Below, one piece after another: positions 52,387-61,823 of a stretch of 64,000 nucleotides of DNA; the stretch's first letter is position 1, and every line of letters begins with the position of its first letter. Source of the stretch: UBA12087 sp964370815 (GTDB taxonomy: Bacteria > Chloroflexota > Anaerolineae > Anaerolineales > Villigracilaceae); assembly GCA_964370815.1 (NCBI GenBank), contig CAYJKQ010000001.1, positions 496,001 to 560,000 of the forward strand, in the 5' to 3' direction. The position numbers and the translations under genes were made by a program. The notes beneath the pieces are model-generated. The model ran no database searches and had not been told where the DNA came from. It saw only the letters and a program-made list of their open reading frames with translations.

Positions 52387-53136
52387 ATGAATCGAAATAT
52401 TAAAGTAATACTGTTTGACTTGGGCAAGACATTGATGTATTCATTACATCCTTGGCCAGATATCTTTTTTCGGGCTAACAATAAACTACGAAATATCATT
52501 GTAGAAGCAGCAAAAGCTCCGGATCTCAATTTCACTGAGGATGATTTTCAAGCCTATTTTAATAACTACTTTGATCAGCGAAATATCGACCTGATCGAAT
52601 TAGGCGCTCAAACTGTATTAAGAGATTTCCTGGTATCAAAAGGCTATAAGAACATTTCCGACAGCATTATTCGACAGGCATTGGACGCAATGTATGCCAT
52701 CACGCAAACCAACTGGGTTCTGGAAGATGATGCGATCACGATCCTTGACGAATTAACCAAGAGAGGCTACTTCCTGGGATTGATCTCAAATGCTGCGGAC
52801 GATCGCGATGTTCAACAACTGATCGATCGCATGGATCTACGTTCTCGATTCGATTTTTTTCTCACATCAGCAGCTTGTGGTCGCCGTAAACCTCACCCGC
52901 TCATGTTCCAAAAAGCCCTTGCTCATTTTTCTGTGGAACCGCACCATACAGCCATGGTCGGGGATACGCTTTCGGCAGATATAACCGGAGCTGAAAACCT
53001 GGGAATATATAGTATCTGGATCACACGCCACATCCAGCTTCCTCCTGATGGGGAATTACCCATACAACCACAAGCCATCATCTCAAATTTGACACAATTA
53101 CTGCCACTCTTAGAGGACCTTCGTATAAATCTCTAA
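52387..53136 (+). CDS. HAD-superfamily hydrolase
   Basis: 249 residues. Motif I is LFDLGKTL (nucleophile Asp; the second Asp is Gly as in many DLGxT members, which points to dehalogenase- or epoxide-like or phosphatase subgroups), motif II LISNAAD, motif III Lys in RRKPHP, motif IV VGDTLSADITGA. A helical cap lies between motifs I and II. Probably a phosphatase of a small metabolite. Downstream is the EamA transporter. Confidence 0.88.
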   Translation: MNRNIKVILFDLGKTLMYSLHPWPDIFFRANNKLRNIIVEAAKAPDLNFTEDDFQAYFNNYFDQRNIDLIELGAQTVLRDFLVSKGYKNISDSIIRQALDAMYAITQTNWVLEDDAITILDELTKRGYFLGLISNAADDRDVQQLIDRMDLRSRFDFFLTSAACGRRKPHPLMFQKALAHFSVEPHHTAMVGDTLSADITGAENLGIYSIWITRHIQLPPDGELPIQPQAIISNLTQLLPLLEDLRINL

Positions 53137-53171
53137 GTATTGGCGTCTTAAAACGATTACAATTGGGCGTC

Positions 53172-54092
53172 ATGAGCATTATCACCACCACCAATTCTTC
53201 TTCATCCAAATCCAAAACGCTTCCCTACATCGCCCTTACAACCGGAATTCTGGCGCTCAGTCTAACCGCCATGTTCGTACGGTGGGCTGATGCACCAGCC
53301 ACGATAACCAGTTTTTATCGCCTGCTCATCTCTTCCATACTGCTTCTGCCCATCTTTGCATGGCGCAATTTGAAGAAAAACAGGGTAACCAGACTAAACT
53401 TGATCTTCCCAATACTGGGTGGATTATTCACTGCTTTTGATCTGGCATTCTGGAATTCATCTGTATTATATACAACAGCCTCAAACGCGACCTTATTGGG
53501 AAACACAGCCCCAATTTGGGTCGCGCTGGTCACCATGTTCCTTTTTCGCCACAAGCTGCCAAAAGGTTTCTGGTTAGGATTGACTCTTGCACTGGTAGGA
53601 GCTGCACTGGTTCTGGGCAATGACTTTTTCGTTCATCCCCGGTTAGGATTGGGGGATTTGATGGCCATCGCTGCGGGTTTTTTTTATGCTGGTTATCTTC
53701 TATCGACACAGCGCGGCCGAGAAAGCCTCGATCCTCTCTCTTACATAACGATCATGGTAATCAGTGCCAGCCTCTTTACCTTAATTATTAATATTATTCT
53801 TGGTTACTCATTCAGTGGTTATTCTCAACAATCCTGGTTGGTTTTCATACTGCTCTCACTTGTTTCCCAAATTCTTGGTTACATGTCCGTATCATATGCT
53901 CTAGGTCATTTACCGGCTTCCGTGGTTGCCCCTACCATGATAGGTCAACCCATCCTAACCACCATCCTTGCAATCCCTTTGCTTGGTGAACTTCCACAGA
54001 CCTATCAACTCATTGGAGGTGTGGTCACCCTTGCAGGAATTTACCTTGTGCATAATTCTTATAACAAGAGCATTGCAGCGAGTTTGGAATAA
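53172..54092 (+). CDS. EamA-family (DMT) transporter
   Basis: 306 residues from ATG 53172 (a TTG at 53163 is also in frame) with ten predicted membrane spans in two EamA repeats: TSFYRLLISSILL and SVLYTTASNATLLGNTAPIW in the first, SYALGHLPASVVAPTMIGQP and LIGGVVTLAGIYLVH in the second. It exports or imports metabolites; substrate unknown. Last gene of the rightward run, facing the 2-oxoacid dehydrogenase operon. Confidence 0.9.
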   Translation: MSIITTTNSSSSKSKTLPYIALTTGILALSLTAMFVRWADAPATITSFYRLLISSILLLPIFAWRNLKKNRVTRLNLIFPILGGLFTAFDLAFWNSSVLYTTASNATLLGNTAPIWVALVTMFLFRHKLPKGFWLGLTLALVGAALVLGNDFFVHPRLGLGDLMAIAAGFFYAGYLLSTQRGRESLDPLSYITIMVISASLFTLIINIILGYSFSGYSQQSWLVFILLSLVSQILGYMSVSYALGHLPASVVAPTMIGQPILTTILAIPLLGELPQTYQLIGGVVTLAGIYLVHNSYNKSIAASLE

Positions 54093-54168
54093 CCAACATG
54101 CGATCAAAGTGGAGATATTTATCCAGTTTTTGACTACCCCCGCCTAATTAAATTAATCAGACAAAAAA

Positions 54169-54199
54169 TCCCTTTTATTCAGTTAAAAGCAAAAAGGGA
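54169..54199. terminator. Weak hairpin between convergent genes
   Basis: TCCCTTTT (54169-54176) can pair with AAAAGGGA (54192-54199); T/A tracts flank on both sides. May end both the EamA and the E2 transcripts. Confidence 0.45.
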
Positions 54200-54230
54200 A
54201 TTATTTTATAAAGTTCAACTTGAAATCTTG

Positions 54231-55454
54231 TCAGCTAATCACCAGTCTGATAGGCTCCTCCAGATATTTTCCAAGAGCTTGCATGAATCTTGCAGCTTCA
54301 GCTCCATCACTTATGCGGTGATCGACTGATAGGGTGGCTTTCATTCTCCAACCAGTTTTTATTACGCCATTCTCTACTACTGCAGTTTCCTGGGCAGAAC
54401 CCAATGCGAGAATTGCAGCCTCTGGAGGATTGATGATCGCAACAAACTCATCAACATCGAACATTCCAAGATTAGATAAAGAAAATGTAGATCCTTCAAT
54501 ATCATCTGTCTTCACCTTGCCAGACCTGGCTCGCTCCACCATCTGCCTGGTCTCTTGAGAGATTTGCCGAAGTGGTTTATTGTCTGCGCCACGGCAAACC
54601 ACGGTCAGCAATCCCCCTTCAACTGCGACTGCAATACCAATATTGACTGTCCCATGCTGAAGGATTGTGCCATTCACCAGGGAAGCATTCAGGTTTGGGA
54701 ATTCACGCAAGGCAAGAGCAGTTGCTTTGACCACGAAATCGTTTACTGATAGTTTCTCTCCATCCGGTAGTATCCCATTAAATTGGGTTCGGACATCAAG
54801 CAGCTTTCTGACATTGAAGTTGCGGGTAACATAGAAATGAGGGATGTGCTGTTTGGATTCCGTCATTCTACGACCAATAATCTGCCTTAATTTGCTGATG
54901 CTGACCTGTCTATCCAAACCAGTTGAAGTGTCCTGATTTGGTATTTTTTCAGATTTCCAGGAATCCACATCGCTCCGATTAATTCGACCACCAGGACCAC
55001 TACCATGAAGTGCCTCCAAAGAAATACCGCGCTCAACTGCCAACCGGCGTGCCAGCGGTGATATCTTCAGGCGATTTTTCTTTTCATTTGACGGGACCGA
55101 CTCTGATAATGGTTCTGGGTCTGGTTTCGATTTAACTTCAATAACACCTGTTTTATCCGGATTATTATCCATTCCCGATGGAGAATTTCGATCCAAGACA
55201 TTGCTGATATCTTCATCCTGAGTACCAATTACCGCAATGGGAGAATTTACTGGTAATACGGTGCCCTGCTCAACCATCAACCTGCGAACAAAACCGCTGA
55301 AACTTGATTCCACTTCCACGGTAGCTTTATCGGTCTCAATTTCAGCGATCACATCACCTTTATTGACCGGGTCGCCTTCATTTTTAATCCAGCGCACCAG
55401 AGTACCTTCTGCCATATCGAAGCCTAATTTGGGCATAATCACAACATCAGCCAT
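54231..55454 (-). CDS. 2-oxoacid dehydrogenase E2 (dihydrolipoamide acyltransferase)
   Basis: 407 residues. N-terminal lipoyl domain with the modified Lys in EIETDKATVEVES (about 44), linker, E3-binding domain (ISPLARRLAVERGI; GRINRSDVDSW) and the catalytic domain with DHRISDGAEAA near the C-terminus. It takes the acyl group from E1 to CoA. Order E1alpha-E1beta-E2 and the lengths suit pyruvate, acetoin or branched-chain complexes. No E3 gene is adjacent. It overlaps the E1beta gene by 8 bases. Confidence 0.93.
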   Translation of the reverse strand: MADVVIMPKLGFDMAEGTLVRWIKNEGDPVNKGDVIAEIETDKATVEVESSFSGFVRRLMVEQGTVLPVNSPIAVIGTQDEDISNVLDRNSPSGMDNNPDKTGVIEVKSKPDPEPLSESVPSNEKKNRLKISPLARRLAVERGISLEALHGSGPGGRINRSDVDSWKSEKIPNQDTSTGLDRQVSISKLRQIIGRRMTESKQHIPHFYVTRNFNVRKLLDVRTQFNGILPDGEKLSVNDFVVKATALALREFPNLNASLVNGTILQHGTVNIGIAVAVEGGLLTVVCRGADNKPLRQISQETRQMVERARSGKVKTDDIEGSTFSLSNLGMFDVDEFVAIINPPEAAILALGSAQETAVVENGVIKTGWRMKATLSVDHRISDGAEAARFMQALGKYLEEPIRLVIS

Positions 55455-56424
55455 TTAACACCTCCTTCACCGCGGCTAAAATATCTGGCACCTGCGGTAA
55501 AGCCATTTGCTCCAGATCTCTGCTGTAAGGTAATGGTACTTCTTTTTGAGCAACACGCTTGATCGGAGCATCCACATAATCGAATGCCTCTTCGTAGATA
55601 CGGGAACTAACCTCCGCACCAACTCCAAAACTTTTCCAGCCTTCTTCGACAATAACAGCGTGATTGGTTTTCTTGAAGGATTCAATAACCGGGTCCATGT
55701 CCAAGGGACGTAACGTTCGCAAATCGATCACCTCAGCATCGATGCCTTCCTTGGACAGTTCTTCCGCTGCTTTCATGGATAGTTCAAGCCCTTTGGAATA
55801 GCTGACGATGGTAATATCTTTCCCTGGACGTTGGATTTTTGAGACACCGATTGGGATGCTGTACTCACCTTCAGGAACTTCTGCGCGCACCTGGTACATG
55901 GTGGCATGCTCAATGAATAAAACCGGATCGTTGGAACGAATCGCAGACTTAAGTAAACCTTTGGCATCTTCTGGAGTTCCGGGTGCGACAACTTTTAAAC
56001 CTGGAAAGTGAGCGAATATGACATCTGGAGTCTGCGAATGAGTAGCTCCCAATTGGCGCCCCCCCCCACCCACAGTCCGGATAACCATAGGCATTACAAA
56101 TTGCCCACCAAACATGTAATGCAATTTAGCAGCCTGGTTGACGATATGGTCCATTGCCGAAAACGCAAAATTGATGGTCATAAGTTCTGCCACTGGACGC
56201 AAACCTGTCAGAGCGGCTCCTATGGCTGCACCGATAATAGCTGACTCTGCAATCGGAGTATCTTTTACTCTTCCAGCTCCAAAATGGTCATAGAAACCTT
56301 TGGTAACCGCATAGGTTCCTCCCCAGACACCTACTTCCTCTCCCAGAATAAATACGGATGGATCCCTCTCCATCTCCTCCCAAAGAGCTTGGGAAATTGC
56401 TTCACGCATCGTTAATCGTATCAT
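55447..56424 (-). CDS. 2-oxoacid dehydrogenase E1 beta subunit
   Basis: 325 residues, starting MIRLTMREAISQALWEEM, with GEEVGVWGGTYAVTKGF and the conserved Glu, TPIAESAIIGAAIGAAL and the transketolase C-terminal domain (IDLRTLRPLD; EEGWKSFGVGAEV). Forms the heterotetramer with E1alpha. Start ATG 56424 follows AGGGAAGGATG. Lies 51 bp after the E1alpha gene. Confidence 0.93.
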   Translation of the reverse strand: MIRLTMREAISQALWEEMERDPSVFILGEEVGVWGGTYAVTKGFYDHFGAGRVKDTPIAESAIIGAAIGAALTGLRPVAELMTINFAFSAMDHIVNQAAKLHYMFGGQFVMPMVIRTVGGGGRQLGATHSQTPDVIFAHFPGLKVVAPGTPEDAKGLLKSAIRSNDPVLFIEHATMYQVRAEVPEGEYSIPIGVSKIQRPGKDITIVSYSKGLELSMKAAEELSKEGIDAEVIDLRTLRPLDMDPVIESFKKTNHAVIVEEGWKSFGVGAEVSSRIYEEAFDYVDAPIKRVAQKEVPLPYSRDLEQMALPQVPDILAAVKEVLNG

Positions 56425-56475
56425 CCTTCCCTCTCTGGAATCCCATCACCTAAATTCCTGGTAAACAACTGATAA

Positions 56476-57438
56476 TTAATCCACATAGATGTCCTTATAT
56501 AGTTCTTCAGGCGCTGGATAAGGGCTTGAGTGGGCAAATATTACTGCAGCATCAACATCCTCATCCGCACGTTTCTCCAACCCGGTCAACTCTGCTGGGC
56601 TTGCTATTTTCTTTTCCAAAAGGTAAGCATGGTAGATTCCGATAGGGTCCTGTTCCTGCCATTTTTTTATCTCTGCCTGGTCACGGTATCTTTCAGGGTC
56701 TCCCATGGAATGTCCTCGAAAACGGTAAGTCATTATTTCCAAAAAATAAGGTCCTTCACCAGAACGGACATGCTTGAGAGCTTTCAATGAGGCATCATAA
56801 ACAGCCATTATATCCATCCCATCCACCCGCTCACTTGGTATCGCATATCCTTCTGCCTTCTGCCGGATTTCTGAAACTGCCGAGGCATTTTCAACAGTTG
56901 TCCCCATTCCATAGCGATTATTCTCGCAAACCCACAAAACTGGCAACTTCCAAACCTTTGAAAGATTTAACGCCTCGTGGAAATACCCAATATTGGTGGC
57001 TCCGTCTCCAAACATACAGATCGTAACGGAGTCCCGGTTGGCATACTGGTCACCCAACGCCAGCCCGGCAGCCAGTGGCAAGTGAGAACCAACAATGGCA
57101 TGTCCTCCCCAAAAATTACGGGAGGTATCAGCCATGTGCATCGATCCACCTTTCCCCTTGGATACGCCAGTTGCTTTACCCAGTAATTCTGCAATTATTC
57201 CATTGACTGGTAGCCCACAATTGATTGCGACACCATGATCCCGGTAGGCAGTAATAACTCTATCCTGGGGGAGGCGGGCAGAAATTAATCCGGTACTGAC
57301 AGCTTCCTGCCCGATATATAAGTGCAAAAAACCTCCGATCTCTCCCTTCTGGTATAGTTCAGCAGACCTCTCTTCCATTCGCCTTATGAGGACCATCTGG
57401 AAATACATTTCCAAATGTTTATCTTTTTTTAATTCCAT
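56476..57438 (-). CDS. 2-oxoacid dehydrogenase E1 alpha subunit
   Basis: 320 residues. Thiamine-diphosphate motif GDGATNIG...CENN is complete, with HLYIGQEAVSTGL at the front and the phosphorylation-loop-like YRFRGHSMGDPERYRDQAE. The short form (about 320) is usual for PDH/acetoin dehydrogenase E1alpha. GHSMGDP/YR sequence and the absence of acetoin genes make pyruvate dehydrogenase the first guess, but acetoin dehydrogenase stays open. First gene of the leftward E1alpha-E1beta-E2 unit. Confidence 0.92.
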   Translation of the reverse strand: MELKKDKHLEMYFQMVLIRRMEERSAELYQKGEIGGFLHLYIGQEAVSTGLISARLPQDRVITAYRDHGVAINCGLPVNGIIAELLGKATGVSKGKGGSMHMADTSRNFWGGHAIVGSHLPLAAGLALGDQYANRDSVTICMFGDGATNIGYFHEALNLSKVWKLPVLWVCENNRYGMGTTVENASAVSEIRQKAEGYAIPSERVDGMDIMAVYDASLKALKHVRSGEGPYFLEIMTYRFRGHSMGDPERYRDQAEIKKWQEQDPIGIYHAYLLEKKIASPAELTGLEKRADEDVDAAVIFAHSSPYPAPEELYKDIYVD

Positions 57439-57547
57439 AACTCCTACCTGTTAAAATATCCTTATGATCTTATTATCAACCGTTCGATAATAGATGAATT
57501 ATATTCGATAATCTGTGTCTTTATTATTGGTTTTTTTAAAGAAATAA

Positions 57548-57583
57548 AAACCCCCGTCGGGCATTTTCGCTTTCCGGGGGTTT
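57548..57583 (-). terminator. Terminator of the AOR operon
   Basis: AAACCCCCG (57548-57556) pairs with CGGGGGTTT (57575-57583). On the minus strand the stem is followed by TTTATTTC, 9 bp after the end of the ThiS-like gene. Confidence 0.8.
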
Positions 57584-57591
57584 ATTGGAGC

Positions 57592-57816
57592 TCATCCACC
57601 GCCTATGATTGCCATCACCTTTATTACATCGTTTTCCTGGATTATGTAATCTTTCGATTTTTGCTCTCCAGCAACAATTACCAGGGCGACCAACTCAGGC
57701 TTGATATTTAATCTTAACAATGTTTCACGGATAGATGAACCAGCTTCAACTTTAAATTCATTTTTCCCATCCAATAATTCCTTTAATACACTGGATGTCC
57801 GAATGGTTGCAGTCAT
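57592..57816 (-). CDS. ThiS/MoaD-like ubiquitin-fold sulfur carrier
   Basis: 74 residues from ATG 57816 (a TTG at 57828 is in frame but overlaps the AOR gene). Beta-grasp pattern with C-terminal IIGGG; the terminal Gly-Gly is needed for thiocarboxylate formation. Adjacent to a tungsten aldehyde oxidoreductase, it probably donates sulfur for the dithiolene of the pyranopterin cofactor (MoaD role) rather than thiamine synthesis. Same placement is common in AOR operons. It ends in GGG rather than strictly GG, so processing could be required. Confidence 0.85.
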   Translation of the reverse strand: MTATIRTSSVLKELLDGKNEFKVEAGSSIRETLLRLNIKPELVALVIVAGEQKSKDYIIQENDVIKVMAIIGGG

Positions 57817-57817
57817 T

Positions 57818-59641
57818 TCAAACAACAAGCTCCGACAGGTTTAACTCTGTTAGTCTTTTTGAAGTGGGTAAACCGTTATTGCTCCAACCGCGTTGCTCAT
57901 AATACATATCCAGCAGCCTATGAACATCTTCAATTTTGGTGATCTGGCCTTTTGTTGCTCCAGACTTAGGAGCATCTTCATAAAATCGGGGAGCGGGCAT
58001 ATCCCAACGACGATCGAAACCATCAATTTCGCGTGCCCAGAACATACGCGTCAGATTCCAAATTCGTTCCCCAACTTTTTCATAATCATCCCAACTTCGG
58101 TGAATACCAGTAATTGCATCCAGGGCAGTTATGTAGAGTTCACGGTCGATTCCCAATTCCACCCACTGCAAACGACAACCACCCAACACATCAAACATTG
58201 GTCGAAAGTTTTGCAACCAGATCACACGAGCTACTTTTTCAGGGACAACCAGATCCCGTCCAACTTGAAGGTCATAGGTAATAGCCCATGAGCGGTTGTG
58301 GTGTGCGCCTACATCACAAGTCATATACGCAAGCAGCATGGCAGTGGCATTATGAGTTGCATAAGCAGATTGTTCCATACCTTTGACGTGAATAGCGAAT
58401 TTTTCTGAACCTTTGCCAATCTTTTGAGAAGCCTTTTTCACGCCTTCTGCCAGCAAGGCGCCAAATCCTTCTTTTCGAGAGATCTTTCCGATCAATTCAA
58501 AAGTGGCTTCAATATTACCAAAATGCAAATCAAGCCCATCCGTATCACCTTTGGTAAGAATACCTTTTTCATAACATTCCATTGCCCAGCCAATGGCATT
58601 TCCTACACTGATCGTGTCAATCCCGGCGTCATCCGCCAGCAAATTTGCCTGGGCCACAGCTTCAATGTCGGAAATTCCCAGGTTGGAGCCCAGCAATCCG
58701 ATGGTCTCATATTCAGGTCCTTCAACATAGCTGCCATATTTTTTTGAGCGACTATATTTTCCACACGGTGAAGGACAGCCAAAGCATCCTTTGTCGGTTA
58801 TTACAATTTTCTCCCGCATTACCGGACCATACAAATTTTTCCCATCTTCAAAGGATCCAGCGCTGAAATTTCTCGTGGGGAGTGCACCGACTTCATCACA
58901 CCAACTGGTGACGACAGTTGTTCCATACCGCGTCCATTCTTCGAGGAAGCTGGCATCCTTGCAAGCCTTATATAAAGCCTTGCCAGCAGTGCGATATGTC
59001 TTTGTATCTGCAACAGGTATGGATTTAGTACCATGGATAGCGATGGCTTTGACTTTTTTCACTCCCATCACTGCTCCGACACCGCCGCGTCCTGCCTGGC
59101 GACCAAAATCGTGGTTGATACAGGCATAAGGGACAGTATTTTCGCCTCCTGGACCAATAACTGCAATCTGGAATTCTTCTCCATATTTTTCCTTTAACTT
59201 CTTTTCAACAGCAATCGTACCCTGTCCCCAATAATCACTGGCATCTCGAAGTTCTATCTTTTCATTATCAATGAACAAATAAACAGGTTTGGTACTGATG
59301 CCTTCCAGGATAATACTATCCAGCCCGGCATATTTTATCTCGGCTGTAAAATGACCACCCATGGAAGCTGAAGCATAGCCACCTGTTAAAGGAGATTTGG
59401 TTGTAAAATCACATTTCCCGGCACCAGGAATCATTAAACCAGACATGGGTCCACTCGAAATGATCAATTTATTATGAGGACCAAGTGGATCTGCTCCCTG
59501 TGGAACTTCCTTGTACAAATAATAAGCGCCAAAACCACGGCCTCCAATAAAATCGCGCGTTACTTCGACTGGTGTAGGTTCTTTTGTGATCTTTCCGGTA
59601 GTTAAATTTACCCGTAGAATTTTTCCACCATATCCATTCAT
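57818..59641 (-). CDS. Tungsten-dependent aldehyde:ferredoxin oxidoreductase
   Basis: 607 residues. N-terminal domain with MNGYGGKILRVNLTTGKI, GGRGFGAYYLY and SGPMSGLMIPGAGKCDFTTK, the signature of the family. The 4Fe-4S site uses GCFGCPSPCGKYS (C-x2-C-x3-C) plus a distal Cys (LGGCRLQW). It oxidises aldehydes to acids with ferredoxin as acceptor, or reduces acids in the reverse direction. Length is normal for AOR. It is preceded by the 4-cluster ferredoxin gene (9 bp) and followed by the ThiS-like gene. The exact aldehyde is unknown; homologues also act on glyceraldehyde 3-phosphate or benzoyl-CoA-type substrates. Confidence 0.95.
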   Translation of the reverse strand: MNGYGGKILRVNLTTGKITKEPTPVEVTRDFIGGRGFGAYYLYKEVPQGADPLGPHNKLIISSGPMSGLMIPGAGKCDFTTKSPLTGGYASASMGGHFTAEIKYAGLDSIILEGISTKPVYLFIDNEKIELRDASDYWGQGTIAVEKKLKEKYGEEFQIAVIGPGGENTVPYACINHDFGRQAGRGGVGAVMGVKKVKAIAIHGTKSIPVADTKTYRTAGKALYKACKDASFLEEWTRYGTTVVTSWCDEVGALPTRNFSAGSFEDGKNLYGPVMREKIVITDKGCFGCPSPCGKYSRSKKYGSYVEGPEYETIGLLGSNLGISDIEAVAQANLLADDAGIDTISVGNAIGWAMECYEKGILTKGDTDGLDLHFGNIEATFELIGKISRKEGFGALLAEGVKKASQKIGKGSEKFAIHVKGMEQSAYATHNATAMLLAYMTCDVGAHHNRSWAITYDLQVGRDLVVPEKVARVIWLQNFRPMFDVLGGCRLQWVELGIDRELYITALDAITGIHRSWDDYEKVGERIWNLTRMFWAREIDGFDRRWDMPAPRFYEDAPKSGATKGQITKIEDVHRLLDMYYEQRGWSNNGLPTSKRLTELNLSELVV

Positions 59642-59650
59642 TATTATCTC

Positions 59651-60058
59651 CTATGCTTCCGCAGTTTCTTTTTCAGAAATCCACAATGCGCCTGTACCAC
59701 ATACGTCTACACAATCACCGCAGAGGTCGCATTTCCAGGCAGCTGATGCCAGTTCAACCTTCACAAACATTACATCTTCAGGGCATTCCGGAACACAGGC
59801 TTCGCATAAGCTACATTGATCAAAATCAACATACCACGCACCTCTGGCATTGAGTTTTATGGCTTCATCCGGGCAGACCGCCGCGCATGCTCCACACTGG
59901 GTACATACCTTCACTTCGTATACACCCGGTGAAGGAAAATGTGGCTGAACCAAGAGGGCTGCTTTCTTCGGATTGCTTTCGTTAAAAAGGTTTAATGAGC
60001 AAGCCACTCGACAAGCATTACATCCGGAACATTTGGAATTATCCACATATAATCGCAT
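59651..60058 (-). CDS. Polyferredoxin partner of AOR (four 4Fe-4S motifs)
   Basis: 135 residues with CSGCNACRVAC, CTQCGACAAVCP, CSLCEACVPECP and CDLCGDCVDVC, i.e. room for four cubane clusters. The first cluster lacks the usual Pro. No signal peptide. As the promoter-proximal gene of the AOR operon it should be the electron acceptor or relay to Hdr/other ferredoxin-using enzymes. Confidence 0.92.
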   Translation of the reverse strand: MRLYVDNSKCSGCNACRVACSLNLFNESNPKKAALLVQPHFPSPGVYEVKVCTQCGACAAVCPDEAIKLNARGAWYVDFDQCSLCEACVPECPEDVMFVKVELASAAWKCDLCGDCVDVCGTGALWISEKETAEA

Positions 60059-60187
60059 AGAAAAACTCCTTCTCTAAAAATTATTACCTTATCACCAGAA
60101 TAAGGTTACATCGTTTAAAGAGTTTTGAACAGCGACATCTATCATCTTTCAGTAAGTACAGGCATCCTTTTTTGAAAATAGATCTAA

Positions 60188-61351
60188 TTAAAGCAAAACT
60201 TGAGGAATTAATTCAGCCAAGGCGTTTATTAATATTTCAATATCTGAAGTTGTGTTATACCCTTGCACAGAGATCCTTACAAAATGTCTATCATGCCAAT
60301 TAATTATTGGAACTTCGATCTTATAATCTGTATATAAACGGTTTTTTAACATATCCGTGTTTACATCAGGTAAAGGGGCTATTCCCATCTGGGAATAGAA
60401 ATGGGATTCAAATGGATATATAGGTTTCCGGTTAAACCTATAACAAATATCCTCAATGGCTATGCGCAAAAGGCGATGGCAATTCAAGCTCACATCCTCC
60501 CAATGGTTGATCTGCATGAATTGAATAGCTGCAGGCACACTTAAATATGCTGAAGGATCATTTGTTCCTGTCCACTGCAAGATATCCACGAATCGAGAAC
60601 CAGTGCTTTTTTCTGGCATAATATGAAGTCCCCAGCTTACAACCAATGGCTCAATGATCTTCTGAACTTCTTTGCGGACATATAAAAATGCAGCACCTTT
60701 CGGAGCAAGCATCCACTTGTGGCAATTTCCAAAAACAATATCTGCCCCTAGTTCTTGCAGATCAACTGGAATTTGCCCGGGGGCATGAGCCGCATCAATA
60801 ATTGTCAATATCCCTTTATTGCGAGCGCGCAGACATATTTTCTCAACCGGCAATCGCAAAGCAGTAGGAGATGTGATCATGCTCAAATAGATGACCTTTG
60901 TCTTTGGACCCACCCCGTGCCAAAATTCATCCACAATTGACTCTTCAGATTGAACTGGCAGGGAAATCGACTGGTGAATATAATGCACTCCGGTATTTGC
61001 ACTAATATATTCCCAGCAATTATCGCATGCACCATATTCATGGTCGCTGGTTAATATCTGATCACCTGGTTCGAGTTTTAACGAACGAGCCGCAATATTG
61101 ACTCCATAAGTGGAATTGGGTATAAAGACCAGGTCATTGGCATCAGCATTAATATATTGTCCCAATATCCCCCTGGCATCGAATAAAAGTTCATCCAGTT
61201 CCCTGGCGAGGAAAAGTACGGGTTGGTTTTCCAAACGTTCTTGCCAGGATTGGTAGGCAGTGATTACAGGACAGGGAGTTGCACCGAAAGAACCGTGATT
61301 TAAAAATATTATTTGCGGATCCAGAAGGAATAATGTTTTTAGGTCATTCAT
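60188..61351 (-). CDS. Class V aminotransferase (isopenicillin-N epimerase-like)
   Basis: 387 residues with the PLP fold-type I opening IIFLNHGSFGATPCPVI (NHGSFG, substrate-binding), IDAAHAPGQIP with the PLP-Asp, and GNCHKWMLAPKGAAFLY with the Schiff-base Lys. Such proteins catalyse transamination, epimerisation or desulfuration of amino acids; the epimerase name comes from one family member, and the real reaction cannot be told. Monocistronic, opposite to the SRP RNA. Confidence 0.9.
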   Translation of the reverse strand: MNDLKTLFLLDPQIIFLNHGSFGATPCPVITAYQSWQERLENQPVLFLARELDELLFDARGILGQYINADANDLVFIPNSTYGVNIAARSLKLEPGDQILTSDHEYGACDNCWEYISANTGVHYIHQSISLPVQSEESIVDEFWHGVGPKTKVIYLSMITSPTALRLPVEKICLRARNKGILTIIDAAHAPGQIPVDLQELGADIVFGNCHKWMLAPKGAAFLYVRKEVQKIIEPLVVSWGLHIMPEKSTGSRFVDILQWTGTNDPSAYLSVPAAIQFMQINHWEDVSLNCHRLLRIAIEDICYRFNRKPIYPFESHFYSQMGIAPLPDVNTDMLKNRLYTDYKIEVPIINWHDRHFVRISVQGYNTTSDIEILINALAELIPQVLL

Positions 61352-61626
61352 ATCCCTATTATAATCCTGGGCATTATAAACGAATCAGAAAAATAATAAT
61401 GACCTTAATTCAGATTTATTTATTATTCTAAAATCCCAATTCTGCCACTCCGAAGAAGCGGTTTTAGAAACCAAAGGGTTGCCAATCCACAAGGAAATCC
61501 TTTGTTTTGCAGAGAATGAAAATCATTTGGGTTGCAAAACCGCCGGGGAGAGATGTCTTCATGGTGTTGGATAATTAATCCGAGATATAAACCTAAATTT
61601 ATCTCTCTGATAACCTTCCTCTTCAG
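61352..61626. other. Intergenic spacer
   Basis: AT-rich, no convincing coding frame, no tRNA. Contains the promoter region for the aminotransferase gene at the left and leads into the SRP RNA promoter. Confidence 0.5.
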
Positions 61627-61655
61627 TTGACGAACCTATCTTCTTCGGTTATCCT
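61627..61655 (+). promoter_or_regulatory. Promoter of the SRP RNA
   Basis: TTGACG (61627-61632), 17 bases, TATCCT (61650-61655); start near 61662, exactly where the SRP RNA stem begins. Confidence 0.85.
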
Positions 61656-61661
61656 TGCATT

Positions 61662-61768
61662 GTCCGGGTGGGTCCGGCGCAGCAGAGCCCTACGAACCCC
61701 GTCAGGTCCGAGAGGAAGCAGCGGTAAGAAGGTGACTCTGGGTGCCACCGGTTCGCCTGCCCGGATAT
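61662..61768 (+). ncRNA. ffs: Signal recognition particle RNA (bacterial small type, 4.5S)
   Basis: About 105 bases. The universally conserved helix 8 region reads GTCAGGTCCGAGAGGAAGCA, then GCGGTAAG: tetraloop GAGA (GNRA) and the symmetric internal loop are as in other SRP RNAs. The ends pair (TCCGGGTGGG near the 5' end with the 3' CCTGCCCGGA). No Alu domain, thus the short form. With Ffh it targets membrane proteins. A run of T-rich sequence (TATTTTATTCT) follows. Confidence 0.95.
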
Positions 61769-61823
61769 TTTATTCTGTGGGAAATCTCTACTCTATTTCA
61801 GCAATTTGTGGCAAAATAAACCT

